This document shows, piece after piece, positions 10,304 to 19,228 of a stretch of DNA of 64,000 bases. How positions within the stretch are numbered: position 1 is the stretch's first letter; every line of letters starts with the position of its first letter. Source of the DNA: Pseudodesulfovibrio tunisiensis (GTDB taxonomy: Bacteria > Desulfobacterota > Desulfovibrionia > Desulfovibrionales > Desulfovibrionaceae); assembly GCF_022809775.1 (NCBI RefSeq), contig NZ_CP094380.1:682001-746000 (forward strand), written 5' to 3'. A program made the position numbers and the translations under genes. The notes beneath the pieces were generated by a model that searched no databases, was not told where the DNA came from, and saw only the letters and a list, made by a program, of their open reading frames with translations.

Positions 10304-10340
10304 CCATATCCTTGCCTTCATGGAAAAGGCAAGGATATGG
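10304..10340 (-). terminator. long hairpin downstream of engB
   Basis: A perfect 15-bp inverted repeat (CCATATCCTTGCCTT and its complement) with a 7-nt loop, placed between engB and the DUF1499 gene, both on the minus strand. It lacks a proper U-tract, so it may act as a processing or attenuation hairpin in the leader of the downstream gene. Confidence 0.6.
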
Positions 10341-10375
10341 TACATGATATCACATCGTTTTTCAAAAAGTTGCGG

Positions 10376-10978
10376 CTATTCGCCTGAGACGGCCCCGGGG
10401 CCGAGTGCGGCAAGGGCGATGATGTCCCAGAGTTTGTCCCGTCCCATGCCGGTCTTGCTGGAAAAGAGCAGCGGCATTCTGTCCTGCTGAAGGATTTCCT
10501 TCCACTGCTTCTGGAGCATGGCCCGGTCGTGCTGTTTGGTCTTGTCGGACTTGGTCAGTACCGGGATGACGGGCAGATTCATGTTCCTGATGTAGGACGT
10601 CAGCTCAAGGTCGTTTTTCTGAGGGGAAAGTCGCGAGTCGAGAAGGACCACGACGGCTTTGACGTTGTCCGATCCTTTCAGGTACGTGTCGATGAGTTTG
10701 GCCCATTTTGCCCGCTCCGTCTTGGAGCATTTGGCATACCCGTAGCCGGGCAAATCCACAAGATAGAACTCGTCAGGATGGACCTTGTAGTAGTTCAGGC
10801 TGCGTGTTTTGCCGGGTTTTGAGCTGATCTTGGCCAGTTGCTTGCGGCCGCCAAGACAGTTGACCAGGGAGGACTTGCCCACGTTGGAGCGTCCGGCCAG
10901 GGCCACCTGAGGCACGCTAGTCGGCTCCAGCTGGTTCAATTCGTATATTGTTTTGACTAACTCGATGGTTCGGTTCAT
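10376..10978 (-). CDS. engB: ribosome biogenesis GTPase YsxC/EngB
   Basis: 200 residues of the TrmE-Era-EngA-EngB GTPase class, needed for assembly of the large ribosomal subunit. G-motifs are all visible: G1 GRSNVGKSS (about 30), G3 DLPGYG (about 80), G4 TKSD (about 145) and G5 SSKTG. The N-terminal FxxS/T context and the KPGKTRSLN switch are standard. The start at 10978 gives the usual family length; there is no clear ribosome site. The gene is divergent from aroQ with about 110 bp between them. Confidence 0.93.
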   Translation of the reverse strand: MNRTIELVKTIYELNQLEPTSVPQVALAGRSNVGKSSLVNCLGGRKQLAKISSKPGKTRSLNYYKVHPDEFYLVDLPGYGYAKCSKTERAKWAKLIDTYLKGSDNVKAVVVLLDSRLSPQKNDLELTSYIRNMNLPVIPVLTKSDKTKQHDRAMLQKQWKEILQQDRMPLLFSSKTGMGRDKLWDIIALAALGPGAVSGE

Positions 10979-11087
10979 AAAGAGGTACCGGATTTTAGGG
11001 TTTTCGCCGGAACAGACACTGTTCATTCATTTCCGTTGTCCCGTCAAGTCCGGCGTAATGTTTTCGGGACGCGGAGCGAGGTGTTTC

Positions 11088-11549
11088 ATGTCGAAGTTGA
11101 AGATTTTGGTGATGAACGGGCCGAATCTCGGGCACATTGGCAAGCGGCAGCCCGAAATCTACGGCACGCTGACCATGGACGATCTTCCGGGAATGCTGGT
11201 GGGGGTGATGGGCTCGGCTGCCTCCGGTGTGGAACTGGTTCATTTTCATTCCAATTCCGAAGGCGCGCTCATCGATCGGCTGGAACGGGCCCGCGAGGAA
11301 GGCGTAAAAGGTATCGTGTTCAATGCCGGGGCCTACACCCACACGAGCCTTGCCATTGCGGATTGTCTGGCCTGGATAGGACTGCCGTGCGTGGAAGTGC
11401 ATCTCAGCAACATCTGGGCGCGGACCGATCAGCCGTTGCGGCAGCGCAGCCTCATGGGGGAGCGTTGCATCGGAGTCATTGCCGGATTCGGCATTCTGGG
11501 GTATGCACTGGCCGTTCAGGCGCTATATCAGCGTATTGCGACTGTCTAG
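11088..11549 (+). CDS. aroQ: 3-dehydroquinate dehydratase, type II
   Basis: 153 residues, the normal size for the dodecameric type II enzyme of the shikimate pathway. Family motifs are present: GPNLGHIGKRQPEIYG with the catalytic Tyr near 25, SNSEGALID, FNAGAYTHTS and VHLSNIWAR. GCGAGGTG before the ATG at 11088 supports the start. It is followed 54 nt later by efp, an arrangement (aroQ-efp) common in many bacteria. Confidence 0.95.
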   Translation: MSKLKILVMNGPNLGHIGKRQPEIYGTLTMDDLPGMLVGVMGSAASGVELVHFHSNSEGALIDRLERAREEGVKGIVFNAGAYTHTSLAIADCLAWIGLPCVEVHLSNIWARTDQPLRQRSLMGERCIGVIAGFGILGYALAVQALYQRIATV

Positions 11550-11603
11550 TCGTTTGTCAACAATCATCCCGGTGAGCCCGGGGCAAACAGGTTCGGAGTA
11601 TAT

Positions 11604-12161
11604 ATGTTTTCGACCACGGATTTCAGGCGCGGCCTGAAGATCGAAATAGACGGAAAGCCCTTCGAGATTGTCGAATTCCAGCATTTCAAGCCCGGCAAGG
11701 GCGGTGCCATGGTGCGCACCAAGCTACGCCAGATGAAGACCGGTCAGGTACTGGACAAGACTTTTCGCTCCGGCGAAAAGGTCGGCAAGCCCGACATGGC
11801 TGTTCAGGAAATGCAGTATTTGTACAAGGACGGTACCGACTTCGTGTTCATGAACATGGAAAACTACGAGCAGATGAACGTTGCCGCTGAAAATGTGGGC
11901 AATTCCGGCGGCTACATGAAGGAAGGAGACACGATCAAGGTCCTGCTGTACAACGGCGAGCTGATCGACGTGGAACTTCCCGCTTCCGTGCTGCTTGTGG
12001 TTTCCCAGACCGAGCCCGGCATTCAGGGTGACCGTGTGAGCGGCGCGACCAAGGCTGCGACTCTGGAAACCGGTCTGGCCGTGCAGGTGCCCCTGTTCAT
12101 CAACGAAGGTGACACCATCAAGATCGACACCCGGAGCGGGGCGTACCTCGGCCGCGAATAG
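11604..12161 (+). CDS. efp: translation elongation factor P
   Basis: 185 residues with the three beta-barrel domains of EF-P, which rescues ribosomes stalled at polyproline. The modification loop reads HFKPGKGGA with the lysine near position 34, the residue that carries beta-lysyl or other modification. The C-terminal signature containing DGDTI-like [19 protein letters not shown] is intact. A rho-independent terminator follows, separating it from ftsK. Confidence 0.96.
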   Translation: MFSTTDFRRGLKIEIDGKPFEIVEFQHFKPGKGGAMVRTKLRQMKTGQVLDKTFRSGEKVGKPDMAVQEMQYLYKDGTDFVFMNMENYEQMNVAAENVGNSGGYMKEGDTIKVLLYNGELIDVELPASVLLVVSQTEPGIQGDRVSGATKAATLETGLAVQVPLFINEGDTIKIDTRSGAYLGRE

Positions 12162-12192
12162 TCGGACTTGCAACTCGTCAGGAAAATTGCGT

Positions 12193-12229
12193 AAAAAGGT
12201 CGTGGGCGCTTTGCCCAGGACCTTTTTTT
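12193..12229 (+). terminator. rho-independent terminator after efp
   Basis: A stem of AAAGGTCGTGGGC pairing with GCCCAGGACCTTT and a 7-T tract, 30 nt after efp. Confidence 0.85.
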
Positions 12230-12244
12230 CGAATAGAGGATTTC

Positions 12245-14518
12245 ATGGCAGCACGCCGCAGCACACCACCACCGAAACGCAAGGGATTTGCAAGGGAATT
12301 GGCCGGACTGGCCTGTCTGTTCCTGTCCGCTTTTCTGTTTCTGAGCATTCTTTCCTTTCATGCCAACGATCCCAGCTTCAATCAGGCCGTGAGCAAGGGG
12401 TGGAAGGTGCAGAACGTGGTCGGTGTGGCCGGTTCCTATTCCGCGGGTCTGCTGGTGGAACTGTTCGGGCTGGGAGCTCTGGTCTGGCCGTTCTATTTCC
12501 TTTATCTGGGGCTGTCCCGGTTCATCCGGCGAATTCGGTTGTCCCGGCTGCGCTGGCTGGGCATATGCAGCCTTTTTCTTGCCTTCGAAGCTTGGGCCTC
12601 ACATCCCTGGTTTGTTGATCTGCCGCCCAATGCCTATGGCTTGATCGGGGGCGGCTGGGTCGGCAGAGCCTTGTCTTCGCATACCTTGCCGTACCTGCGG
12701 CCGGTCGGCGCATTTCTGCTTTGGCTGTTCATTTCCATAGCTTCTCTGCAAATGACGTTGGGCTTCAGCTGGGCTTCGCTCTGGAAGCGCCTGATGGTCT
12801 GGTGGGAGGATTATTCCCTGAAACGCGGGGAGCGCCGGGAGCGCAGTCGCCGGATGAAATTGGCCAAGGCCGAGGAAAAGGCCGCCAGAAAGCTTGCACG
12901 CCAGCAGGAGGCAGAAGCTCGCGCCGAGGCCGAGGAGTTGGCTCAGGCGGAAGCGGAGGCTTCCGGCTTTCGGGAAGAAAATGAGGAAGCAGAAGATGAT
13001 CTGGTGCTTACCCCTCTTGCCGAAGAGTCCAAACCCAAGAGGAAGAAGGCGGCTGCAAAGAAAAAGCCCGCAAAAAGCATCTCGGTCAAGCCCGGGGAAA
13101 TGCCGGGCACGGACCTCCTTTCCTCGCCTCCGGAACAGGGCAATTCCGTGGACATGGCCATTCTCGATGCTCAGGCCGTGCGCCTCAAGGATTGTCTGGC
13201 GGATTTCAATGTGCAGGGGGAGATGCATCGCGTGGTGCCCGGTCCCGTGGTCACCATGTTCGAGTTCAAGCCTGCGCCCGGCATCAAGGTCAGCAAGATC
13301 GAAAATCTGACCGACGACATTGCCTTGGCCCTGAAGGCGGAATCCGTACGCATCGAGGCTCCGATTCCGGGCAAGGACAGCGTGGGCATCGAGATTCCCA
13401 ATCCCAGCCGACAGACCATCTATCTGCGCGAGGTGTTGGAATCCAAGGAATTTCAAAGCAGCAAATCGCCTCTGACTCTGGCGCTGGGCAAGGACATTCA
13501 TGGTGCGACCAAGGTCGCGGATTTGTCCAAGATGCCGCATCTGCTTGTGGCTGGCGCAACCGGCGCAGGCAAGAGCGTGGGGATCAACGGTTTCCTGCTG
13601 AGCATGCTGTACAAGGCTTCTCCAGAGGAATTGAAGCTGCTGCTGGTCGACCCCAAGCGCATCGAGCTTGCGCCCTATGCTCAACTGCCGCACCTGGTTC
13701 ATCCCGTAGTCACGGAAATGTCCATGGCCAAGAGTGCGCTGGAATGGGCCGTGTTCGAGATGGATTGTCGCTATCAAAAAATGGCCAAGCTCGGGGTGCG
13801 CAACATCGAAGGATTCAACAAGAGAATCCAGAGCGGCTCCGGCATTCCCGAAGAAGCACAGGAGTGGACTCCGCTGCCGTATCTCGTCATCATCATCGAC
13901 GAGCTCGCCGATTTGATGATGACCGCAGCCAAGGACGTGGAGCAGTGCATCGTGCGCCTCGCCCAGTTGGCGCGCGCTGCGGGCATTCACATGATTCTGG
14001 CTACGCAGCGGCCCAGCGTGGATGTTGTCACCGGTCTGATCAAGGCCAACTTTCCCACGCGTATCTCCTTTTTCGTGACCTCGAAATTCGATTCGCGCAC
14101 CATTCTGGATTCCGTGGGCGCGGAACGGCTTCTGGGCCGCGGTGATATGCTCTTCAAGCCCAGTGGCGGCAAGCTCAAGCGCATGCACGGCGCATTCGTG
14201 GATGAAGCGGAGATCGCTGGCGTGGTGAATTTCTGGAAGGAAATGCAGCCTCAGGAATTCGATCTTGATTTTGCGGACTGGAAAAAGGATTCCGGCGACA
14301 GCAACGGCGGGGGCGGGGTGAGCAATTCCGACGACCCCGTGTACAATGAGGCCGTGCAGTTCGTGATGGATCAGGGCAAGGCATCCATTTCCCTGTTGCA
14401 GCGGCGTTTCCGCATCGGTTTCAACCGTGCTGCCCGCTACATCGAACAGATGGAGATGGACGGTCTGCTTGGTCCTCAGGAGGGCAGCAAGCCCCGCAAG
14501 GTCATCAACCCCGAATGA
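12245..14518 (+). CDS. ftsK: DNA translocase FtsK/SpoIIIE
   Basis: 757 residues. Four predicted membrane helices occupy the first 180 residues, followed by a charged Ala/Glu/Lys linker (about 185-290), the motor domain and a C-terminal winged-helix gamma domain (about 690-750) that reads polar DNA sequences. Walker A GATGAGKSVG is near 437 and Walker B LVIIIDELADLM near 546. The hexameric pump moves chromosome termini through the division septum. The gene follows a terminator closely, and lolA starts at its stop codon, indicating an ftsK-lolA operon. Confidence 0.95.
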   Translation: MAARRSTPPPKRKGFARELAGLACLFLSAFLFLSILSFHANDPSFNQAVSKGWKVQNVVGVAGSYSAGLLVELFGLGALVWPFYFLYLGLSRFIRRIRLSRLRWLGICSLFLAFEAWASHPWFVDLPPNAYGLIGGGWVGRALSSHTLPYLRPVGAFLLWLFISIASLQMTLGFSWASLWKRLMVWWEDYSLKRGERRERSRRMKLAKAEEKAARKLARQQEAEARAEAEELAQAEAEASGFREENEEAEDDLVLTPLAEESKPKRKKAAAKKKPAKSISVKPGEMPGTDLLSSPPEQGNSVDMAILDAQAVRLKDCLADFNVQGEMHRVVPGPVVTMFEFKPAPGIKVSKIENLTDDIALALKAESVRIEAPIPGKDSVGIEIPNPSRQTIYLREVLESKEFQSSKSPLTLALGKDIHGATKVADLSKMPHLLVAGATGAGKSVGINGFLLSMLYKASPEELKLLLVDPKRIELAPYAQLPHLVHPVVTEMSMAKSALEWAVFEMDCRYQKMAKLGVRNIEGFNKRIQSGSGIPEEAQEWTPLPYLVIIIDELADLMMTAAKDVEQCIVRLAQLARAAGIHMILATQRPSVDVVTGLIKANFPTRISFFVTSKFDSRTILDSVGAERLLGRGDMLFKPSGGKLKRMHGAFVDEAEIAGVVNFWKEMQPQEFDLDFADWKKDSGDSNGGGGVSNSDDPVYNEAVQFVMDQGKASISLLQRRFRIGFNRAARYIEQMEMDGLLGPQEGSKPRKVINPE

Positions 14519-14532
14519 CAACGGAGAGATTC

Positions 14533-15231
14533 ATGACGCGCAGATTCGCGTTTGTTCAGGCTGCATGCGTACTCGCGCTGCTGGCCTTTCCGGTTCTGGC
14601 CGGTGCTGCATCCGATATCCCGGTCGGGGAGATTCCTGACCGCATTCAGCAGAAATATGAAGGCATGCAAAGCTTTGCCGCAGATTTCGAGCAGGTGCTG
14701 ACCAATGTGTCCAGCGGTCAGGTCGAGACGCGTAACGGAAGGATATGGTTTCGCCAGCCTTCGCAACTGCGTTGGGCGACGGAAGCTCCGGCCCGGGAAC
14801 TGTTCATCATCGGCCCCGAGTTTGCGTGGGAATATATCGAAGACGAGCAGGTCGCGCTCAAGCATCCGGTCAGTGCGTTTCTGAACTCCAAGACCATGCT
14901 GCGTTTTCTGTCCGGGCAGGCCAATCTGAAGGAGGACTTCGTCATTCATTCGGACTGGAAGGACTCCGACAGGATGAAAACCGAATGGGGGCAGGGCGTG
15001 GTCATGCTGGAACTCGTGCCCAAGGAACCGGAAATGACCATGATGTATGCGTTTCTGGGCGTGGATCCGGAAACCGCGCTTCTGAAGCGGATCATGATCG
15101 TGGATTTTTACGGCAATGGTAACGAGGTTCGGCTTTCCGACGTGAAAACCGATGTGGATATTGCCGAAGACATGTTTCAGTTCACCCCGCCCGAGGGCGT
15201 GGATGTCGAGGACAACACCTTGGGCTATTGA
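14533..15231 (+). CDS. lolA: outer-membrane lipoprotein carrier protein LolA
   Basis: 232 residues with a cleavable signal peptide (hydrophobic stretch about 8-25, AGAAS cleavage region), then the unclosed beta-barrel of LolA/LolB: MQSFAADFEQ, RNGRIWFRQPSQLRW and the C-terminal FTPPEGVDV typical of the family. It shuttles lipoproteins across the periplasm from LolCDE. The start at 14533 is chosen for its GGAGAG site; an ATG at 14515 overlapping the ftsK stop is possible. Confidence 0.92.
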   Translation: MTRRFAFVQAACVLALLAFPVLAGAASDIPVGEIPDRIQQKYEGMQSFAADFEQVLTNVSSGQVETRNGRIWFRQPSQLRWATEAPARELFIIGPEFAWEYIEDEQVALKHPVSAFLNSKTMLRFLSGQANLKEDFVIHSDWKDSDRMKTEWGQGVVMLELVPKEPEMTMMYAFLGVDPETALLKRIMIVDFYGNGNEVRLSDVKTDVDIAEDMFQFTPPEGVDVEDNTLGY

Positions 15232-15250
15232 TTTTGCGAGAAAACGCGGA

Positions 15251-15283
15251 AAAGGCCGACCCCACGGGATCGGCCTTTTTTTT
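15251..15283 (+). terminator. rho-independent terminator after lolA
   Basis: A stem of AAAGGCCGA with TCGGCCTTT flanking a CCCCACGGGA loop region, followed by T8. It lies between the convergent lolA and pseudouridine synthase genes. Confidence 0.88.
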
Positions 15284-15298
15284 CGTCGTGTGAAGGAA

Positions 15299-16051
15299 TC
15301 AGTTCAGGCCAACGGCTCGTCGGAGGTTCCGGGTTTCAACCCGGGAGAGCACGCGATGCTCGCCTGGATTGAGCGGACCGAGTCGAATCGGTCCCATGCT
15401 GATGCGCTTGAGCTTGAGTATGGTCAGGTCCAGATCGCGGCACATGCGTCGAATCTGGCGGTTGATGCCTTGAATCAGGGTCATTTCCAGCACCTGCGAA
15501 TTCTGTTTGGGCTGGCGGGTCTTGACCTTGACCGGAGCGAGCTTTTCCCCCTCCCTGAGCGTCATGCCGGCTTGCATGGTCCTGATGGCGGATTCGGGAA
15601 CGCGTCCCCGCACCACCACCAGATAGGTCTTGGGCAGATGCCATTTGGGATGGGTCAGTCTGTAGCAGAGGTCGCCGTCCGTGGTCAGCAGGAGCAGACC
15701 TTCGGAAAAATAGTCGAGTCTGCCCACGGGAAAGGGGCGCTGGTGTCGCAGGTTCTGGGGCAGAAGGTCGAGCACGGTCTTTCGGCCCTGCGGGTCGCTG
15801 GCCGTGGTTACCGTCTGTATGGGCTTGTGCAGCAGAATGACGGTTGGCTCATCCTGCGGAGTGGAAGCAATGGGTTTGCCGTCCACTTCGACGGTATCGC
15901 CCGGAGCCACCTTGATGCCCGGGGAATCCGCGACAACGCCGTTGACGTGCACTCTGCCGTCAAAGACGAGCGTATCCGCACCTCTGCGAGATGCCACGCC
16001 CTGCTGGGCCAGAAACTTGTTGAGTCGGATGGAAGAATTGGTGTCTGTCAT
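15299..16051 (-). CDS. rluB: pseudouridine synthase, RluB/RsuA family
   Basis: 250 residues: an S4 RNA-binding domain (SSIRLNKFLAQQGVASRRGAD, about 5-65) followed by the RsuA/RluB catalytic domain. The catalytic Asp lies in GRLDYFSEGLLLLTTDGD near 115. The C-terminal NRQIRRMCRDL motif is standard. It should modify rRNA; whether the site is the RluB (23S) or RsuA (16S) position cannot be decided by eye. The start at 16051 fits the family length; the longer upstream frame is rich in shadow sequence. Confidence 0.88.
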   Translation of the reverse strand: MTDTNSSIRLNKFLAQQGVASRRGADTLVFDGRVHVNGVVADSPGIKVAPGDTVEVDGKPIASTPQDEPTVILLHKPIQTVTTASDPQGRKTVLDLLPQNLRHQRPFPVGRLDYFSEGLLLLTTDGDLCYRLTHPKWHLPKTYLVVVRGRVPESAIRTMQAGMTLREGEKLAPVKVKTRQPKQNSQVLEMTLIQGINRQIRRMCRDLDLTILKLKRISMGPIRLGPLNPGEHRVLSRVETRNLRRAVGLN

Positions 16052-16133
16052 GGTCGCGTCCGTTTGCCCGGGAACGGGCTGGGCATGGGTTGGCGAAAGC
16101 GGGGCCGTCGAGACGGCCCCGTCGCTGAATCCA

Positions 16134-16754
16134 TTAAACGCGAATGACTTTGGTGGCAAGCTGAAAGCTGGTGACGATGTCGAGCATGTTGGTGGTTTCG
16201 CCCACCTGTTTTTTCGGCGTCAGGCCGAAATGCTCCAGACAGGTGCCGCAGACGAGCAGGGAAACCCCGCCCTCTTCAAGCTCACGCAGAAGCTCCACGC
16301 ACGGACTGCCTTCCACGGCGAGTTTCACGCCGCCGTTGAGCATGACGATACGCCACAGTTCGTCGCCCATTTCCTTGAGCGTGGCCAGAAAATTGTAGAT
16401 GAGCTTGGAACCCAGTTCATCGTCGCCGCCGCCCATGACTTCCGAGCCAATGAAAACCAGAAGCCTGCCTTGGGCCGGTTCGGCTGCGGACCGAATCTGC
16501 TCGTCGGTCATTACCCGGCATTCCTGACACCCGGATTCGTCGCGTTCGGCAATCACCGTGTATTCGCCGTCATGGTGCGTGGAGCTGGTTTCATATCCCT
16601 TGTTGCCGAGAAAACGGGATACGTTGTCGCGAGCGGGTTCGTTGTCCACGATGACGGTCAGTCGAGTCGGGGCGTCCTGTTCCACGGCCTTCCTGCATTT
16701 GAGCACTGGCTGCGGACAGGGCAGTCCCTGGCATTCCAGAACAGTCTCTGTCAT
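16134..16754 (-). CDS. yedF: selenium metabolism protein YedF-like
   Basis: 206 residues: an N-terminal TusA/SirA domain with the Cys-Pro motif CQGLPCPQPVL (about 7-17) and a C-terminal DsrE-like domain ending in CGTCLEHFGL. This architecture is that of the YedF protein linked to selenium metabolism in anaerobes. A GGAGG ribosome site precedes the ATG at 16754. It is divergent from the DUF374 acyltransferase across a region with two short inverted repeats. Confidence 0.85.
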   Translation of the reverse strand: MTETVLECQGLPCPQPVLKCRKAVEQDAPTRLTVIVDNEPARDNVSRFLGNKGYETSSTHHDGEYTVIAERDESGCQECRVMTDEQIRSAAEPAQGRLLVFIGSEVMGGGDDELGSKLIYNFLATLKEMGDELWRIVMLNGGVKLAVEGSPCVELLRELEEGGVSLLVCGTCLEHFGLTPKKQVGETTNMLDIVTSFQLATKVIRV

Positions 16755-16803
16755 GAAATCCTCCTTGAGTCTGCAATGAACCATAGATGCGGCAATTGGG
16801 TCA

Positions 16804-16820
16804 AATAGATGAAATCTATT
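16804..16820. promoter_or_regulatory. short palindrome in the yedF upstream region
   Basis: A perfect inverted repeat AATAGAT-GAA-ATCTATT about 50 nt upstream of yedF. A second perfect 7-bp repeat, GCATTGC-CGAT-GCAATGC, lies at 16841-16858. Either could be a dimeric operator; no regulator is assigned. Confidence 0.35.
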
Positions 16821-16921
16821 ATTGTACTCGCCGTGCATTTGCATTGCCGATGCAATGCCGGACTTGCCCTTGGCAGAAACTCCCAGTAAGGGAAGGATGT
16901 TCCCGAGAACATGGAGTCCGC

Positions 16922-17581
16922 ATGAAAATTCCCGTTGATCCCGCATCCTTTTCCCCGGCAATTGCCGAACTGTACAAGCTTTGGATTCGTTCCCTGCGAT
17001 TCGAAGTGCATGGCGATTCCTCGCTTCTGACCCGCAACCAGCAGGCCGGAAAGCGGCAGATCATTGCATTGTGGCATGGCGAGATTTTCTGCGTTACGGG
17101 ATTCGGCTGGACTCTGGACCTTGATCTGGTCACCTTTGTCAGCCAGAGCAAGGACGGGGAAGTCATTGCCCGGGTCATTGAACGGCTCGGGCATACGACC
17201 GTACGCGGTTCCAGCACCAGAGGCGGAGTCAAGGCTCTGCTCAGGGCAAAGCGGATCATGGATCGGGAAAACCGGGCCGGGGTCTTTACCGTGGACGGGC
17301 CGCGCGGGCCGCGTCACAAAATCAAGGACGGCATTCTTTTTCTGGCGCAACGCACGGATGCGGATGTCATTCCGATCCGGGCGTATCCGCGTCATCGGCA
17401 TGTCTTTGAAAAATCATGGGACAGGTTTGTGGTTCCGTTTCCATTCACTCGCTGTCCCGTGTATCTGGGCGAACCTTTTCGAGTGACTCGGGAAAAACTG
17501 ACTCCCGAGGTCATGGCTTCGGAACGCGAACGTTTGGAGCAATGCATGCTTTCTCTCGGGCCGGAGCCGATGAACGACTGA
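16922..17581 (+). CDS. DUF374 lysophospholipid acyltransferase-like protein
   Basis: 219 residues of the DUF374 branch of LPLAT acyltransferases. The catalytic-type motif ALWHGEIF is near 43, followed by SKDGEVIARV, VRGSSTRGG and TVDGPRGP, all hallmark blocks. These membrane-associated enzymes are thought to acylate lipid A precursors or related lipids; the acceptor here is unknown. The start at 16922 is supported by GGAG 6 nt upstream. A strong terminator follows. Confidence 0.85.
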   Translation: MKIPVDPASFSPAIAELYKLWIRSLRFEVHGDSSLLTRNQQAGKRQIIALWHGEIFCVTGFGWTLDLDLVTFVSQSKDGEVIARVIERLGHTTVRGSSTRGGVKALLRAKRIMDRENRAGVFTVDGPRGPRHKIKDGILFLAQRTDADVIPIRAYPRHRHVFEKSWDRFVVPFPFTRCPVYLGEPFRVTREKLTPEVMASERERLEQCMLSLGPEPMND

Positions 17582-17610
17582 ATCGAGTTGTTTCAGGATT
17601 GGGAAAAGGA

Positions 17611-17645
17611 AAAAACGGGCCGCGCACATGCGCGGCCCGTTTTTG
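17611..17645. terminator. bidirectional terminator
   Basis: AAAAACGGGCCGCGC pairs perfectly with GCGCGGCCCGTTTTT around a 4-nt loop. T and A runs on either side let it serve both the acyltransferase and the convergent cstA-type gene. Confidence 0.92.
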
Positions 17646-17688
17646 TTATGGAAGCCCGGCGTGACCGGTCTTCCGGGAGAGGATCAGG

Positions 17689-19110
17689 TTATGCCGCTTC
17701 GTTCTGGGGCTTGCGGCTCATCACGAATTTGAAGACGAAGATGGCAAGGGCCAGAGCCGCGCCAATGACGCCCGCGATGACCGAGGTCTGGTAGGGCAGG
17801 TTCAGGCCGATGGTGGCGTTGCAGATGAAGGTGACGCACACTGCGGTCATGAATACGGCCGGAATCGTGGCGATCCAGTGCAGCTTTTCACGCTGGGCAA
17901 GGTAGACTGCGGAAGTCCACAGCACCAGGGTGGCAAGGCTCTGGTTGGCAAAACCGAAGTAGCGCCAGATGGTGGAGAAGTTCTGGGTGGAGATGACATA
18001 GCCGAGCACGAACAGAGGCACGGCGACCATGAGGCGCTTGGCAGTGGCGTTCTGCTTTACGTTGAAGGTCTCCGCCACGATGAGGCGGGTGGAGCGGAAC
18101 GCGGTGTCGCCGCTGGTGATGGGCAGGATGATGACGGCGACAATGGCCATGAAGCCGCCAACCTGACCGAGCAGGGACGTGGAGACTTCGGCGACCACGG
18201 CTGCCGGACTGCCTGCGGCGATGACCGCGGACAGGGTCTCCGGGGAGTCATAGAAGGACAGGCCGATGGTACACCAGATCAGGCCGATGATACCTTCGAT
18301 GATCATGGCGCCGTAGAACACGGAACGACCTTCACGCTCATTCTTCACGCACCGGGCCATGAGCGGGGACTGGGTGGAATGGAATCCGGAAATCGCGCCG
18401 CAGGACAGGGTGATGAAAAGCAGGGGCCAGATCGGCTTGTCACCGGGATGTGTGTTGGTGGCAAAATCCAGATTGGGCAGGATTTCATGGCCGGATGCGA
18501 ACAGGGCCACGACCAGGGAAACGGTCATGATCAGCAGCAGTGCGCCGAGCAGAGGGTAGAAACGGCCAATGACCTTGTCGATGGGCAGGATCGTGGCCAG
18601 AAAATAGTATCCGAAGATGCAGGCAACCAGAATCGCGGTGTCGATGCCGGTCAGACCATTGAGCAGCTTGGCCGGGCTGAGCACGAAGACCACGCCCACC
18701 AGCATGAGCAGGACAAAGGAGAACACGCGCATGACCTGACGGGCGGACATGCCGAGGTATTCACCGACAACCTCGGGCACGCTGGCGCCCTTGTTGCGTA
18801 CAGAGAGCATGCCGCTGAAGTAGTCGTGAACGGACCCGGCGAAGATGCAGCCGATCACGATCCAGAGCATGGCGACCGGGCCGTACATGGCACCGAGGAT
18901 GGGGCCGAAGATGGGGCCGATGCCCGCGATGTCCAGCACCTGAATGAAAATGAGTTTCCAGCGGGGGAGCGGCATGTAGTCGATGCCGTCCTGCATGGTA
19001 TAGGCCGGAGTGGCCCGGTTGGCATCCGGAGCGAACACCTTGTCCACAAACGCGCCATAGGCCAGATAGCCCAGAATCAGAAGCGCGACGCAAAGAAGAA
19101 AGAAAAGCAT
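17689..19110 (-). CDS. cstA: CstA/BtsT-family transporter (pyruvate or peptide uptake)
   Basis: 473 residues, almost wholly membrane-embedded, with the CstA-family blocks DGIDYMPLPRW, AGIGPIFGPILGAMYGPVAMLW and GCIFAGSVHDYFSGMLSVRNKG. It is the shorter form of the family found in anaerobes; Escherichia coli CstA and BtsT are about 700 residues. The next two genes upstream encode a LytS-type kinase and a LytTR regulator, and BtsS/BtsR control the pyruvate transporter BtsT in E. coli, so pyruvate is a fair guess (inference). Tandem LytTR-like repeats lie upstream. Confidence 0.88.
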   Translation of the reverse strand: MLFFLLCVALLILGYLAYGAFVDKVFAPDANRATPAYTMQDGIDYMPLPRWKLIFIQVLDIAGIGPIFGPILGAMYGPVAMLWIVIGCIFAGSVHDYFSGMLSVRNKGASVPEVVGEYLGMSARQVMRVFSFVLLMLVGVVFVLSPAKLLNGLTGIDTAILVACIFGYYFLATILPIDKVIGRFYPLLGALLLIMTVSLVVALFASGHEILPNLDFATNTHPGDKPIWPLLFITLSCGAISGFHSTQSPLMARCVKNEREGRSVFYGAMIIEGIIGLIWCTIGLSFYDSPETLSAVIAAGSPAAVVAEVSTSLLGQVGGFMAIVAVIILPITSGDTAFRSTRLIVAETFNVKQNATAKRLMVAVPLFVLGYVISTQNFSTIWRYFGFANQSLATLVLWTSAVYLAQREKLHWIATIPAVFMTAVCVTFICNATIGLNLPYQTSVIAGVIGAALALAIFVFKFVMSRKPQNEAA

Positions 19111-19192
19111 GTGAATACCTCCAAATATTCAGTACACCCCGTTCGGGTGCCTTCGTCCTAGGAGGTATGCGCGACCGAATTCAACGGATTCC

Positions 19193-19224
19193 GGCTGAAA
19201 TGTCTTTTCGAGTGGTTGAAATGA
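19193..19224 (-). promoter_or_regulatory. tandem LytTR-type binding site upstream of cstA
   Basis: Two 11-bp direct repeats, GGCTGAAATGT and GGTTGAAATGA on the plus strand, start exactly 21 bp apart (two helical turns). This is the layout bound by LytTR-domain activators. They end 83 nt before the cstA start codon, and the LytTR regulator is encoded just upstream. Confidence 0.6.
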
Positions 19225-19228
19225 CCTG

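Noticed and set aside
12599..14521. 640-codon frame antisense to ftsK
   Set aside because: Shadow frame in GC-rich DNA; the FtsK motor motifs are on the plus strand.
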